Origin: Sympetrum striolatum
Taxonomy: Eukaryota; Arthropoda; Insecta; Odonata; Libellulidae
Assembly (NCBI GenBank): GCA_947579665.1
Contig: OX388341.1
Location: 2,170,001 to 2,234,000 of the forward strand
Reading direction: 5' to 3'
Length of the DNA stretch: 64,000 nucleotides
The notes under the pieces are model-generated. The model had not been told where the DNA came from. It made no database searches and saw nothing but the letters and a program-made list of their open reading frames with translations. This document shows, piece by piece, positions 25,201 through 35,959 of this stretch (the stretch's first letter is position 1; each line of letters begins with the position of its first letter). The translations under genes were made by a program, and so were the position numbers.

Positions 25201-26880
25201 GATATACCGAATTAAATTCCAAGTTTAACTTTTTATCAAAGATCTCCAAACAGCATTGCTTCATGAATATAAACTATTCCTTTCCCTTCCAATTTCTTTT
25301 GTTCTTTTGATATTGTACACTATTCCTTATTATATCTCTAAATAACTAAACAGTGCACTAGTACACAGTGATTCCAAGCACAAGTTATGCATGCATGAAT
25401 GTAATTAATATTCTATAAGTCATGCATGTATATAGATGATTTTAATTGATATAGTCATTGTAAGAAGAATAGCACTCATATATAATTTTGGCTATCATCT
25501 AAATGATAAGTCTTCAGGAACAGCCAACGCGAACGAGTGCCACAGCAGAACTAAATCCTTTCTTCACAGAGTCTCCGTTGATTTCCTTTCTGACTTTGGA
25601 AGTGTGTTTATTGGTCGTGGAGAAACCATCGGAGCTGTGACACACAAACAGCCATGACCTCTGCGGAATATTAGCTCCTCAGTTCAATCACACGTCATAA
25701 AAGCAAATACGACTCAACCGTTCGTATCGGTTTTAGTAGCAAGAATTCGATCCGAAAAATACCGATCTACCATCAGCAAATCTCTCCATCACCTCGATCA
25801 ATTACATGCCATTCTTATGCTAGATATGAACTTCATTGCATTATGCTTATGGAGAAAACAGCAAATGTTCACACTAACATATCTTGGTGATTGGTTTCTT
25901 TACTTTTATTTGTGTATAAATCTGAGAAAAATATCTTTCATTTAGGTATGTAGCGCTATTAGGTAGTATTGTTTATGGCAGTGATGGAATGATACAGAGG
26001 AATGAGAAATATCATTCTTCTAGGTCACTCATTATTAGCTGCAAAGTGTAATTCAGCGGTGAGTGTGTGGTTTATTTATGGCGATTCCAAGATTCCTCAT
26101 CGCCAGAGACGGACTTCAAATGCAATTGAGATTTTCTAATCCCGACAAAAGATTTTTTGTGAGAATGACGGTACGAGGCGACTCTCCATTTCCGCTAATA
26201 TAGTTATTCTTTAATAAAGTTATTGGTGGCGTGCGCAGAATGTTTATGACGCATCAGCTTTCGTAATGACTCCATCGATTCATGGCACATCAAACTGCAA
26301 CAAAAAGATTCGCCTAATTATTAAGTTATCCAATAGGAGGTCGGCTGAAATTCGTTTGCGTATAAAAGTCCGCAATCGAAAGCCTCCGTTGGTCTTCTTC
26401 CCGTTTCAATTAATGGGCATCGTTTTCTTTATATAGTTTCTAAACTTTTCAACATCGAAAGACTAAAGAGGTTCTTCATTATAAACTATGGCCAAAAGGA
26501 ATTCCTCGTAATCAACTGCAGCGCTTTATTTTCCAAAAATAAAAGACGACAAATAATAGAAAAATCTTGGAAAGGGGCTCTTAATGTGTTCAGCGGCGTT
26601 TCATTGGTGTCACACACGGGCCTGCATTTATCCGCATTCAAGGACAGGCGCGAAACGCCTTAGGAGAACCTCAAAATCCGTAGGGAGTCCCCGATGCACG
26701 AGAGAGCAAAACAATGGAAGGACTTTGGTTGATGAAAATCAGATAAGTAATATTTTTCCTGGAAGTAAAGGCGAATTGAATTCAAAGGACACCGAATATT
26801 GGCATAGTGATGATTTGGAAGAATGTCTCGCTTAAATCAATAGGAAACTTGAAATCTGCATCAAAATGTTGACCGTTAAA
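22210..26880. other. No recognisable gene over about 4.7 kb; some GC-rich patches
   Basis: GC-richer patches lie at 22140-22350, 23090-23350, 24000-24330 and 26580-26740. The 24000-24390 patch holds two overlapping minus-strand open frames (112 and 73 codons) that I do not recognise. A frame with an ATG at 26584 (83 codons, acidic C-terminus) is likewise unassigned. A hairpin at 23320-23350 is listed separately. Confidence 0.45.
23320..23350. repeat. GC-rich inverted repeat, related to 27955-27986
   Basis: GTCGCGCGGGGT and ACCCCACGCGAC form a 12-bp stem with one mismatch around a 7-nt loop. On the minus strand it reads GGTCGCGTGGGGTA, then CCACCCC. The same pattern (GGTCGTGCGGGGTA, then CCACCCC) occurs on the minus strand at about 27957-27982. 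This suggests the end of one repeat family. Confidence 0.45.
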
Positions 26881-26887
26881 AACTTTT

Positions 26888-26960
26888 GCCGACCTCGGTG
26901 GCGAAGTGATTAGCATGTTGGCCTATAAACGCCAAGGCCCCGCTTGTATTTTACCCTATT
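26888..26960 (+). mobile_element. tRNA-derived SINE head, 3'-truncated
   Basis: GCCGACCTCGGTGGCGAAGT opens a tRNA-like 5' region. It contains a good polymerase III A-box, TGGCGAAGTGATTAGCATG (26899-26917). The expected B-box position about 26 nt further on is degraded. This head type (GCCGACCTCGGTGGCG...) is seen in arthropod SINEs. No poly-A tail or target duplication could be assigned. Confidence 0.55.
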
Positions 26961-27114
26961 ATGGATATACTTGCTCCTTTTACTGCTAATCCTCCTAGTA
27001 ATTTTCGAATTAATTGGACATTCTAAAGGCATTGGGAAATCAATAAATGAGCAATATATGTAGCATTTCAAATAGAAAATCAACGGAGGCGATGTTATGA
27101 ATATCCATAACATA

Positions 27115-27250
27115 AGAAGGATCTATACTTTTCCACAGTACTTTATTAATCACCAGTTTCGGCGTTTCATAGCAATCATCAGTTTATGAATACACTTTTT
27201 GTATAATCAATCATTTCTGGCCGTACTTTGTGGAAAGCCATAAAGAAATA
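27115..27250. mobile_element. Diverged relative of the 46212-46466 MITE
   Basis: The left part has CTTTTCCACAGTACTTTATT followed by ACCAGTTTCGG and CAATCATCAG. This parallels the left end and interior of the element at 46212 (TTTTTTCACAGTATTTATT, GACTAGTTTCAGAG, CATCATCAAG). A weak reversed counterpart (GTACTTTGTGGAAAG) lies near 27228-27242. The boundaries are approximate. Confidence 0.4.
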
Positions 27251-27261
27251 AGAAAACACTC

Positions 27262-27895
27262 TGTGATTTCCACTCAATATTATTAAGGAGTAATTATTTA
27301 CTGAATTATTACTGTTTAATACGGAAAATTACGTAATATATTTGTGTGGAAATGTGATTTCTTATTTCAACACTTCTTGTGTTATTTATCGGCTCCGTCT
27401 TCCCGTATGCCATTGAATGCAGGTAGTAAATTTAATACATTTTAACATCTGTTTCCGTTTATCATAGATACGAATTGAGATGAAATATCGTCAGCTCTCC
27501 TTGTGGACATGTCGTCCGACGATTTCTGAGGAGACTACGAGTGATGCCTCCAATGAATCTGCAACGTAGCGAGAAATTATCACAGTTTAAAATTACGCCA
27601 AAGGGGTGGAAGAAACCGTTGGCAAAATGTGTGAAGATACGGCAAGAAATACTAGGAGATGGACCTTAGAGGTATTTATTTATTTATTAAATACGGCAAG
27701 AGTATATTCTGTAATTGTATTCAATTCTGCAAATAAAGACGATCCTATCTCTCGCAATGTTCAACGAAATATTAATCTTCAATATACAGTTAATATATAA
27801 AAACATGCTATTGGTAAAATCTTACAATGGATAATATTTGCCTTAAAGAATTTTTAAGCGATAAAAATACACATGATCCGCATGCTTCTTAAAGA
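27262..27895. other. No recognisable gene
   Basis: AT-rich DNA with only short open frames and no visible repeat ends. Confidence 0.45.
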
Positions 27896-28243
27896 ATATT
27901 AATATACCGTTTGACGGTGAAATAAACATATTTTCCGATATTCGTTTAAAGCTTGGGGTGGAAATGTACCCCGCACGACCGTTGATATAAGTAAAACACG
28001 TACGACTAATGGAAATTTATACAAATATGTATCATTTATATATATGCTTTTTGCGGCAATTATTTTAGATATAGAAAAGACTATTATCCTTTGACTATAA
28101 AATTCTGTATGGGCCGTAACTCCCCGTGTAAAACGAATGAGCTCTAATTCAACAATCGCCTTGATCGTCATATAATATTTACTTATCTGTATTAAAACAG
28201 TTTTAAATAAATAAATGAATATTTAATTATTTGTCTTTCTTCG

Positions 28244-29483
28244 GCGTTCCCGGAAATGACGGCGAGAATGACGGCAGCGTTCTCTGAATGACAATTGCCA
28301 TAAAAATAAAAGTTCTATTAGTAAATAAATTACAAAAGACATAAACAAAACACTTTAAGGAGCTTCTTGATCTTGTTTCTTGGTGGATAATGCCTCTATT
28401 TTCATTTTTTCAGTAATTCGCATGCTGGTATAATGCTATAGATATAGCCGATGCTCTAGATTATTGCTCACAGTTGAAAACGTACCTCCATGTACCGAAT
28501 CATCATTTTTAGAGTAAAGGATGCCTGTATGGGTAATCAAAAGGTCTTCAGGTGCTCTAATATGAGTATATTGCTTTTCTTTCCCATAATTAGTCGTATG
28601 ATTTTCAGCAAAATATGTTTGTATCATAATCTCTTTTTTGTCTTAATTATCTCAAGTTCACGTTTTGCCTTGAGGTTTTTGTTCATTCCATAAACATGTC
28701 ATTTCTAAAAAAAGTCTCTAGTTATGGATTAAATAAACTTTCAATTCTTTTTGCTCAGGAGTCAGTTTATTTAGAAACTTGCGCTTCCTTGCATTAGCCA
28801 TTTCACGCTGCATTAGATAAACTGCAGTATTTGTATTTGTTTTCTTTTTAGAACAAAAACAGAATTAGTCTAAAACAGCAAAATTTAACGCATAGCTTTC
28901 GAGGACGCCCCTTATTGTCCGAGAACGTTCCCGGAATGACGATTTGATATATATTTTAGTTTACACAGCATAAAAAGCCACATTGGATACTGGTCTTTGA
29001 AGTTATTGAGTAGTGATCCGTATTATTTATAAGAATAATGCTAAGAATACTTACTTTTTGGAACAATAAACGATAAGTGGCGTTCCCGTAATGACGAGGA
29101 ATTAAAGTGCGCTACACAAAAACTGAATTTAAAGATTCTTATCAGAAAAAATATTCTTGAATGCGGAAAAGAAACAAACCTGTGCACTTCCTTGTCAAAA
29201 GTGTTTCACGTGACTGCTCATTATAACCTTATCGCGCAATTAATTAATATATTTCGTCAAAATATTATTGCGTTGACGAAATTACTTATTAACTGTCAGA
29301 CAACATTTGAAAACCGAATTATTGAAAAATGTAAATTAAGCGAATGCAGTTACATATTCGTTGCTTAAACAAACTACATATACAGCTGTATGCCAATGCT
29401 TAGTTTCGTGAATTGAAGTTTATATTATTTTTATCTCGGTTGAATGATGAAAAGCTGTGTATGGACGTGTTCCTCGGAATGAC
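28244..29483 (-). pseudogene. Degenerate coding-like region with five copies of a 17-bp motif
   Basis: Five plus-strand copies of a word close to RCGTTCCCGGAATGACG lie at 28244-28261, 28277-28292, 28924-28941, 29080-29096 and 29465-29483. Read on the minus strand, several give V-I-P/S/T-G-T or close variants. Between them the minus strand also encodes a basic segment near 28755-28830 (MQREMANARKRKFLNKLTPE, followed by QKELKVY) and a 63-codon open frame at 28436-28627. Together these look like scraps of one decayed minus-strand gene or transposon protein carrying a repeated VIPGT-like motif. I do not recognise the family. The reading frames change between pieces. Confidence 0.3.
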
Positions 29484-29734
29484 TTTAGGAGTATGTTTTA
29501 AAGTAAAAAACGAGGAAATGTAAAAATTATTTTAAATTATTTTGAGTGCTGATAATTACGAGCTATAAGTATGTTTAAAATAACACAATATAATATCAAT
29601 ATGTAAATTTAGTATGAAAATCTCATTCAGACTCGAATTTTTCACCTCTCCGATTTTGACCCCAAAGTGTCTAATTTAAATTTCCCAAAAAAGAGAGGCC
29701 CAAAAGAGCATAAATTAAATGCATCTCCTCTGAA

Positions 29735-29760
29735 AGTTCCTGGAGTCGAACCCGGCACTA
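29735..29760 (-). mobile_element. tRNA-type B-box remnant (SINE)
   Basis: The minus strand carries GGGTTCGACTCC at 29742-29753, a perfect polymerase III B-box in a T-arm-like context. No A-box or acceptor stem is visible at tRNA distance, so a SINE scrap is the best reading. Confidence 0.4.
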
Positions 29761-29789
29761 TTATGGAATGAAACAAACGAAATTTGGTT

Positions 29790-30980
29790 GAAATCGGTGC
29801 TTTAAGAAGATACATCGATACACGTTGATAAGAGGACAAACCGACACAGAAACTATAAATAAAAAAAGTGTGGGTTACTATCGAAACATGAGGTAAACAA
29901 CAACCACTGACCCTTCGAATTAAAAAGCTGGTCGTAAAATTAATACTTTTCCCTAAGGACCTTGAAGATGCTACAGATTTTCTTGGGATTTCATTAGGGT
30001 TACAATGGTAATAGCTTTCTTCATTTCCATAAATCATAAGAAATTTGAACATACAATTAAAGGTAGTCTCCAACTTTCACTGTTTCGAAAAGTAGTTTTT
30101 GAATTAAATACGCGGATATTCCCAGCAAAAAATAGAAACAAGGAAGTAAAGAGATTCCGGAGTAATAAAAAAATCGAAAAAGAGTGTTTTTCACGCCCTA
30201 AACAATAAAACCCTTTTTAAGGAGCTACATGAATATGGACGTTGACGCCTAATTTCCCCTAATTTAAATCGTGTTATTTCGGAGGAAAGCGGACTTCTCT
30301 TTTTGTTCGCTAATGAGCGCGTCCTCGGGAGAATAAATTTGGCTAAAATATGACTTGGCATTTTTTATTGACAGAAAGAGAAAAGAACCCGTAAATTATC
30401 AGAGAAAGAAGATCCTTGACGCCCCAAAATAGTACCGCCATTACTTTTTTTGAACAATTCCACAATATACTGTACTTTATTGATATATTTAAGATATGAA
30501 ACTCGGATGGGTGTGAAAACGAATGATCTTGCCTCTCACAGTTTGTCTAATAAAGAAACGAGGCATTGATGAGAAATCTTCGATTTGAATGGACGTTCGT
30601 GTGCCATAACAAATCGTAATTCTATTTTTGGCCTTTGAGTATATTTTTATGTTTTCTCAATTTCACTCCGTGGAACATATTACGCGGATGAAACTAGGAT
30701 ATGTTCCCAGTTTCGGGATATAAAAGCCCATTTAATGAATCAAATGTGCGAAAAACCTCCTTCGTAAATGTTCTTTTTGGATACGAAAAACACTTCTCGG
30801 ATTTTTGGACGTTATACTCGAATTTTTATACAAAATAAATAATTACGGAACTTAGTTTTCATGTGCCACAATGTAAGCCAAATCAAAATGCTACAAAGTA
30901 AACAATACAACGTTTACGAGATTATGTAAGATGGTTATATAATAATAGCTAATGATTTGGTAATAGAAAATATTTCCTTG
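29790..30980. other. No recognisable gene
   Basis: AT-rich DNA with short open frames only. The 143-codon minus-strand frame at 29642-30073 overlaps the SINE B-box and matches nothing I know. No repeat boundaries are seen. Confidence 0.45.
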
Positions 30981-30982
30981 AG

Positions 30983-31045
30983 AAGGGCTCTCGTATAGCC
31001 AAAGGAGGGCTTTGGCCCCGGGATCGATTCTCGGTGGGAGCCCTT
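30983..31045 (+). mobile_element. tRNA-like 63-nt fold (SINE head or tRNA pseudogene)
   Basis: AAGGGCTC and GAGCCCTT, 63 nt apart end to end, form a perfect 8-bp acceptor-like stem. The 3' part holds a T-arm-like CCGGGATCGATTCTCGG with a B-box-like GGATCGATTC. The D and anticodon arms are not convincing and the T-loop lacks the usual first T, so this is unlikely to be a working tRNA gene. It fits a decayed tRNA or a SINE head. Confidence 0.35.
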
Positions 31046-31380
31046 TTGCGAAATGCTGTCGAAGAATTTTTAATAATACAAACACTACTACTTCGTTGAT
31101 ATAAACTCTCAAAAAGTCTTAAAGAGCAACTTTGAACACTACGTACATTGACATTCTAGAGTTGTTGGTGCGATAATTCCCATCAACGATAATGAATGCG
31201 CAAACATCGTTTTACACTTTAGAAACAAATTTTCAATCTGGTCGCCCAAGAATCAACTTTTAAAAATCATCAAATTAAAATTTCATTACAAACAAAAAAA
31301 TTTATTTATATTCCAATTTATTAATTAATGTTTGAATTACTTCGAATGAATGAGAATAAGACTGTAATTAAACAAACTCT

Positions 31381-31433
31381 TCCTTTATTCCCAATTCCCA
31401 ATTTATTCCCAATCTTCCAATTCCCAATCCTCA
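31381..31433. repeat. Short array of TTCCCAA-like units
   Basis: About five copies of TTCCCAA or close variants occur in some 50 bp, with interspersed T-rich spacers. It is a simple low-order repeat. Confidence 0.6.
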
Positions 31434-33770
31434 TTTTTATTATAAATACTTCAGTAGTTTATACTTATAAATAAGTAATATAAGTAGCCTTGGAGATGGA
31501 AGTCGAGCGATAGAAAGAGTTGCTTAGCTACGTATTACTAAGAAACCAAAGGAGCAAAATATGAAAGCATTTCAATTCCGAATAATTTTGGGCATTTCCG
31601 AGTAATGAAGGTACGTTGGCGAGTGAGTTTTTCCCTCTTGCTTCATTCGTCAGTCCTTTTTACACTCAGCATTCCAAAGAAGGAGAAACAAACGATCGAG
31701 AGGTTGAGGCACCTGCAGCGCTCTTCCCAAAAAGAAGCATCTCTTATCATCATCATAGAACCGTTTCACGAATATGAACTTTCTTCCGCTTTGTTTCTTT
31801 TGGTGTCGTTCCTTTGCGACGACCGCTCTGTCGCATCTCAGGGTCTTCTGCCGCCCTTGACAGCGCATCCCACGAGTAAGTAATGCACGTCATTACACTT
31901 CTCGGCGATGATGTGATCCTCGGATTCTGTGAGATGACTCTCAACTTGCCAAATGCGAAAATACTAACTTCTACAATTGATCACGATTCCAAAAAATGGA
32001 TTGCTAAAATAGTGTGGATTCTTAGCATATGATTTAGAAAAATATACCAAAACTAAGCAAAATATCGTAATCTGGCAGACCTCGTTTCTCCAGGAAATTA
32101 ATCCTCTCGTACTAACCTTTTAAATTGTACTAGAATAAACTGACTGCCTTAGTCTATTTCTACGAGAAGAAGCTCACCAAAAAGCAAAACAATAAAACAT
32201 TTCCATTAAAACATCGATGATGATTGAAAACGGAATTCAAGGACGTTAGGGTCGAGGATAAGAGGAGAAGGTGAGGAATCTGTTGGCTCATCCCGCGAAG
32301 AGGAGGAAATAATTTGAAGGTCCTCCTCAATGTTATTCTTAAACCGCAGTTGAGGATACGTGAGAATTTTCGTACATCATATTCATCCATTGAAGATCAC
32401 TGACTTGTTTATTCAGCATTTTTCTTCGTCGAGAGAAGACTTCTTAAGGTTAGACCCGAATTTCAAGATGGAAATACATCGGCTGTTACAGCGGACGCAT
32501 TTTCTTCTAACTGTTGGCAATACTAGTTAATTGAGTAATAAATTAGAGGAGATCGAGGATGAAAAAAAGATCTCGACAAAGGTCGATTGTTAAGATTACT
32601 ACTAGGATAAATTAGATCTGAACTGGTATAAAAATGGAACGGAATTGCAATAAATACAAACACTGAACTGCTATTCAATGTAACTGGAGCTCCCAAATTT
32701 TGTTGGCCTTATTAGATCTTACAATTAGAAAATTGTAAGATCCTGATATAAAGTGATATTTTTCTAAAATTGGATAAACAGAGAGAATAAATAAATACGA
32801 ATAAATACATACATATGAGTGAAGCAATGAGTTTTTATTGGGAAATAGAAAATATCCAAACATACCAAAAATACGAATATAAATTTTGCAGCCGTGATAA
32901 ATGGACTGCACCAAAGAAGATAAACGGAGTAATGGAAATCTGATAGAAAAATATAAAAAAAAAACGAACAAGAAATGGTTCTCCTCTGATTATAGCGGGT
33001 GTAGTGAAAAGACGGAGGATCATTGAGGGATTCTGAAGAAGGCATTGAAAGGAGAGAAATTGATGAGGAGGACTCTCCCAATCGTAAGATATTTTTAAGT
33101 TGTAGAATTGGGTAGATGAGTTTGAAATGGATCACTGGTTAAAAGAAATCTGTTTGTTATTCAAAATTCTAAGCCACTGCTAAGAAGAGGAAATTGAGAG
33201 TTTGCTCAGCCTTAAATTTCGAGAGCGTGGAGAAAGTGGGAGAATATGCTGATTGAAGAGCAGATGTGATAATTCCGAGTTTACCCCTCGTTAGGAAACG
33301 GTAGGATGCTAATATTTAACGAGAAAACATTATGCAAAGAGAAGGGCAAACACAGAATCATGGAATTAATTGCGGCTCTCAATTTGGTTATGAAACTCGA
33401 CGAAATCTCAGTAACTCGTCATTCTATTTTGATTAAAGATCGATTATTTCTCCGTTTGGCAGTTTTATTAACAGAATGAGGTGTTTGATTTCCCACTATA
33501 CGTCTAAAATATGTTAATGGAATCCCAAATACAAAAATCTGAACTTTAATGTGATTCATGTTTAGCTTAGCAGAGAAATTCTGACGAAATGTCAGTCAAA
33601 GGGAGCATACATGCTTTTGAATGGAAGAAACCTTTTGCACAAGGATTAGGAAATTACACTCACGTTTGTGTGTTCCATTTTATAATTTCTGAATTTAAGA
33701 ATTCAGAAAACAGAAGTCCGGCATTCTGATATCTATCTGAATTGCAACGATAAAACAGCGAGTGTTACTC
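31434..33770. other. No confident gene; one ATG frame with a donor-like end
   Basis: An ATG frame at 31605-31883 (92 codons) begins with a hydrophobic stretch that could be a signal peptide, and a strong donor word GTAAGT overlaps its end (31876). Antisense frames overlap it and no downstream exon was found, so I do not call it a gene. The 98- and 123-codon minus-strand frames at 32675-33135 are Phe/Ile/Ser-rich and look spurious. A 12-bp-stem hairpin lies at 32715-32742. Confidence 0.35.
32715..32742. other. Perfect 12-bp-stem hairpin
   Basis: GATCTTACAATT and AATTGTAAGATC pair perfectly around a 4-nt loop. No T-run or other context suggests a function. Confidence 0.5.
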
Positions 33771-33771
33771 A

Positions 33772-34046
33772 GATGATACAGGACGCGGGATGGGAATCAT
33801 TAGAAGACTAATTTAAAGGATAAATTTACTAGATAAGTTCAGATAAATTACGTTCTCAGATGATGTAACCGATAAAATGCGACCCCCCTGTTGTATGATC
33901 TGATACTGCGATGAAGATTAGGGAATTGGATGCTAGAACGAATCATTTCAAAAATTCATTTTTCCGCGAACAATACATGAAAACAATTTTTGAGCACCCC
34001 CTGTCACACGCCGAAAGGCGGCTTTCAGGGTTCTTACATAGACATA
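33772..34046 (+). pseudogene. 3' coding end of an L2/CR1-like LINE, copy 2
   Basis: This segment is closely similar to 21908-22205. Both begin CAGATG.TACAGGACGCGG, share GATGATGTAACCGATA.AATGC, and stop matching just after ACATAGACAT. Translation gives the same C-terminal LINE signature (IRELDARTNHFKNSFF at 33914 onward), with a small internal deletion that breaks the frame. The two copies have drifted independently, so both are old. Nothing LINE-like precedes it, so the copy is 5'-truncated. Confidence 0.7.
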
Positions 34047-34059
34047 TGATCTGCACTAA

Positions 34060-35070
34060 TATATTTCCAAAGCATGTAAAAATAATAAAGCAGCTATGTT
34101 TTTCAAACATTTCTTCTGAAAATAAACTTCAAATCATATGCATTTCGTTGCATCGATCATTATTTTTTTCCTCGATTTCAGGATATTCGATGAGCGTCTT
34201 AATATTTATAATAATACATTAAATACGTTGATCACCATCAATCTATGTACTCTTGATAAAAATTATTTAAATATAAATTGGGCTTTTGTTACTCTCGTCC
34301 ATTTGTCCCTGAAAAAGAGGCTTTCGCATAATAATCGACTCAAAAAAAAACAGACTGAAATTTGAAATCGACTACTTTTTAGATGTATGCGGCATTTGTT
34401 TTTATTGACGCAATTTAAAAAGAGTAACTAATACATTTTTTTAAATTACTAATACGAGATTTCAAATTCAATTATCTACGTCTCAGCATGAAAAGTGAGG
34501 AAAAATAGTAATATATTTCTCCAATAGAAAAGGATTACTTAGGTCTTTTTGTAGCCCTTTTTAGAAAAGCGATTGCAATTCGAATAAAACATTTCTTCAT
34601 ATACCCGATAGCATTTCGCAAATGGACATATATAAATGAGAATTCCTCGCGATCAGTCAAATAATGAAGACCCTTAGGTCGGGGAAAATATTTTCCAATT
34701 CCGTTTAATCTTAACGGAAAGTCTTCGTCTTTTTAATATGCCGAAGATAATCTAGAACACTGAGAATCTAGTTTGGGATGAGCGAAAAATTGCGAACCTG
34801 AGGAAAGATCAATTTTTCACATGTCTGACTTTTCTGCAAGGCAATTGAAACGAGTTTGGGTGTTACAGATTGACTGTAAACGTACTCGCGTCAAATTTAA
34901 AAGTAGATTAACAATCTCTTAAATTAATAAATCTCATATGATGCGTCCGGTGTTATCTTCTTTTGATTTATTCAAGAGCTGATCAATTGCCAATGAATCG
35001 CTACAAATCATACAAGAGAAAACGGCAATCTTGTGACCGCTTTTAGTTCTTTTCCAGACTACTTTTGAAT
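34060..35070. other. No recognisable gene
   Basis: AT-rich DNA with only short open frames. No repeat ends or RNA gene seen. Confidence 0.45.
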
Positions 35071-35071
35071 G

Positions 35072-35392
35072 CTCTATGACAGGGTTTCCCAAATATTTTT
35101 CTTTAATGGAACACGTCGCAAACATGGGAAGTTTAACGGAACACTATGCTTATTTTTAGGCAAGGCAATTCTATTTGTACATTTTTTAAATAATTTTATC
35201 ACAGCTAATTATTTATTTAGTAATTATTTTTAAATATGAAACTATAATATTATAAAATAAACATAAAATATGAATGAATAAATCATTTGATGACTTTTAT
35301 ACTCCAATTCTTTAAGATTCCAAATTGCCTATTTAGGTCCAGCGGAACACTTGTATTCCGCGAAACATAGTTTGGGAAACCCTGCTCTATGA
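35072..35392. mobile_element. hAT-type MITE, 305 bp, with 8-bp target duplication
   Basis: The element spans 35080-35384. Its ends CAGGGTTTCCCAAA and TTTGGGAAACCCTG are perfect 14-bp inverted repeats. The direct repeat CTCTATGA flanks it (35072-35079 and 35385-35392). This is the hAT pattern. Subterminal GGAACAC words recur in inverted orientation near both ends. The interior is AT-rich and non-coding. It belongs to a different family from the MITE at 4580, judged by its ends. Confidence 0.93.
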
Positions 35393-35779
35393 ATATGCGA
35401 AAGCAAAAACAAATATCATTAGATTCATTTATAAATAAGAATAGCTTAGGTTGCATTTTTATTGGTGGCGTATTATTCATTCATTTCTCATAACAGACTC
35501 TAGAAAAATATGTAAAATGAAAATAAGGTGACAGCAAACAGAAGAGATGCTAACCTTCTCCAGTCCAAATAACTGAATTTGCAGCCAGCAACACACTCTT
35601 CATCCCTTACTGAAATTCAGTTACGGAAAAGTAAAACCTCAAATACTAAGTCTCATCTCAATCTAACGCACGACGTTCGTCAATGAACACTTCCTTCTCT
35701 AAAACGACACGGGTCACGCTGCCACGTATCACGTATAGCATTCCCCTAAAAAATTAGCGACCTTCCCTTAGATTGATAA

Positions 35780-35956
35780 ATGCTGACAAAAAAGAATCGC
35801 TCGGGTGATGAAGAGGTCAATATTATCAAATTCAATGAGATATGCGATGAGATTGCGGAGGTCGTTGGGGCGTCGGATGAGAAAGCAGCAAAGGGTACGA
35901 AAATAAAACGAGAAATGGAAATATTCTGGGCTATTAAAAGTTCATTTAGAAATTAA
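35780..35956 (+). CDS. Small ORF candidate, 58 aa, unrecognised
   Basis: An ATG frame of 58 codons encodes a charged, soluble-looking peptide with an acidic and Ala/Val-rich middle (EICDEIAEVVGASDEKAAKG) and a basic patch after it. Codon third positions in the middle are clearly GC-richer than the flanking DNA, as real coding sequence in AT-rich genomes often is. An acceptor-like CTTCCCTTAG lies just upstream of the ATG. No family is recognised, and no donor or neighbouring exon is convincing. It could be a chance frame in a CpG-richer patch. Confidence 0.2.
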   Translation: MLTKKNRSGDEEVNIIKFNEICDEIAEVVGASDEKAAKGTKIKREMEIFWAIKSSFRN

Positions 35957-35959
35957 CAC

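Noticed and set aside
31605..31883. ATG frame with hydrophobic start ending at a GTAAGT donor
   Set aside because: Tempting as a first coding exon, but two antisense frames overlap it and no downstream exon was found.
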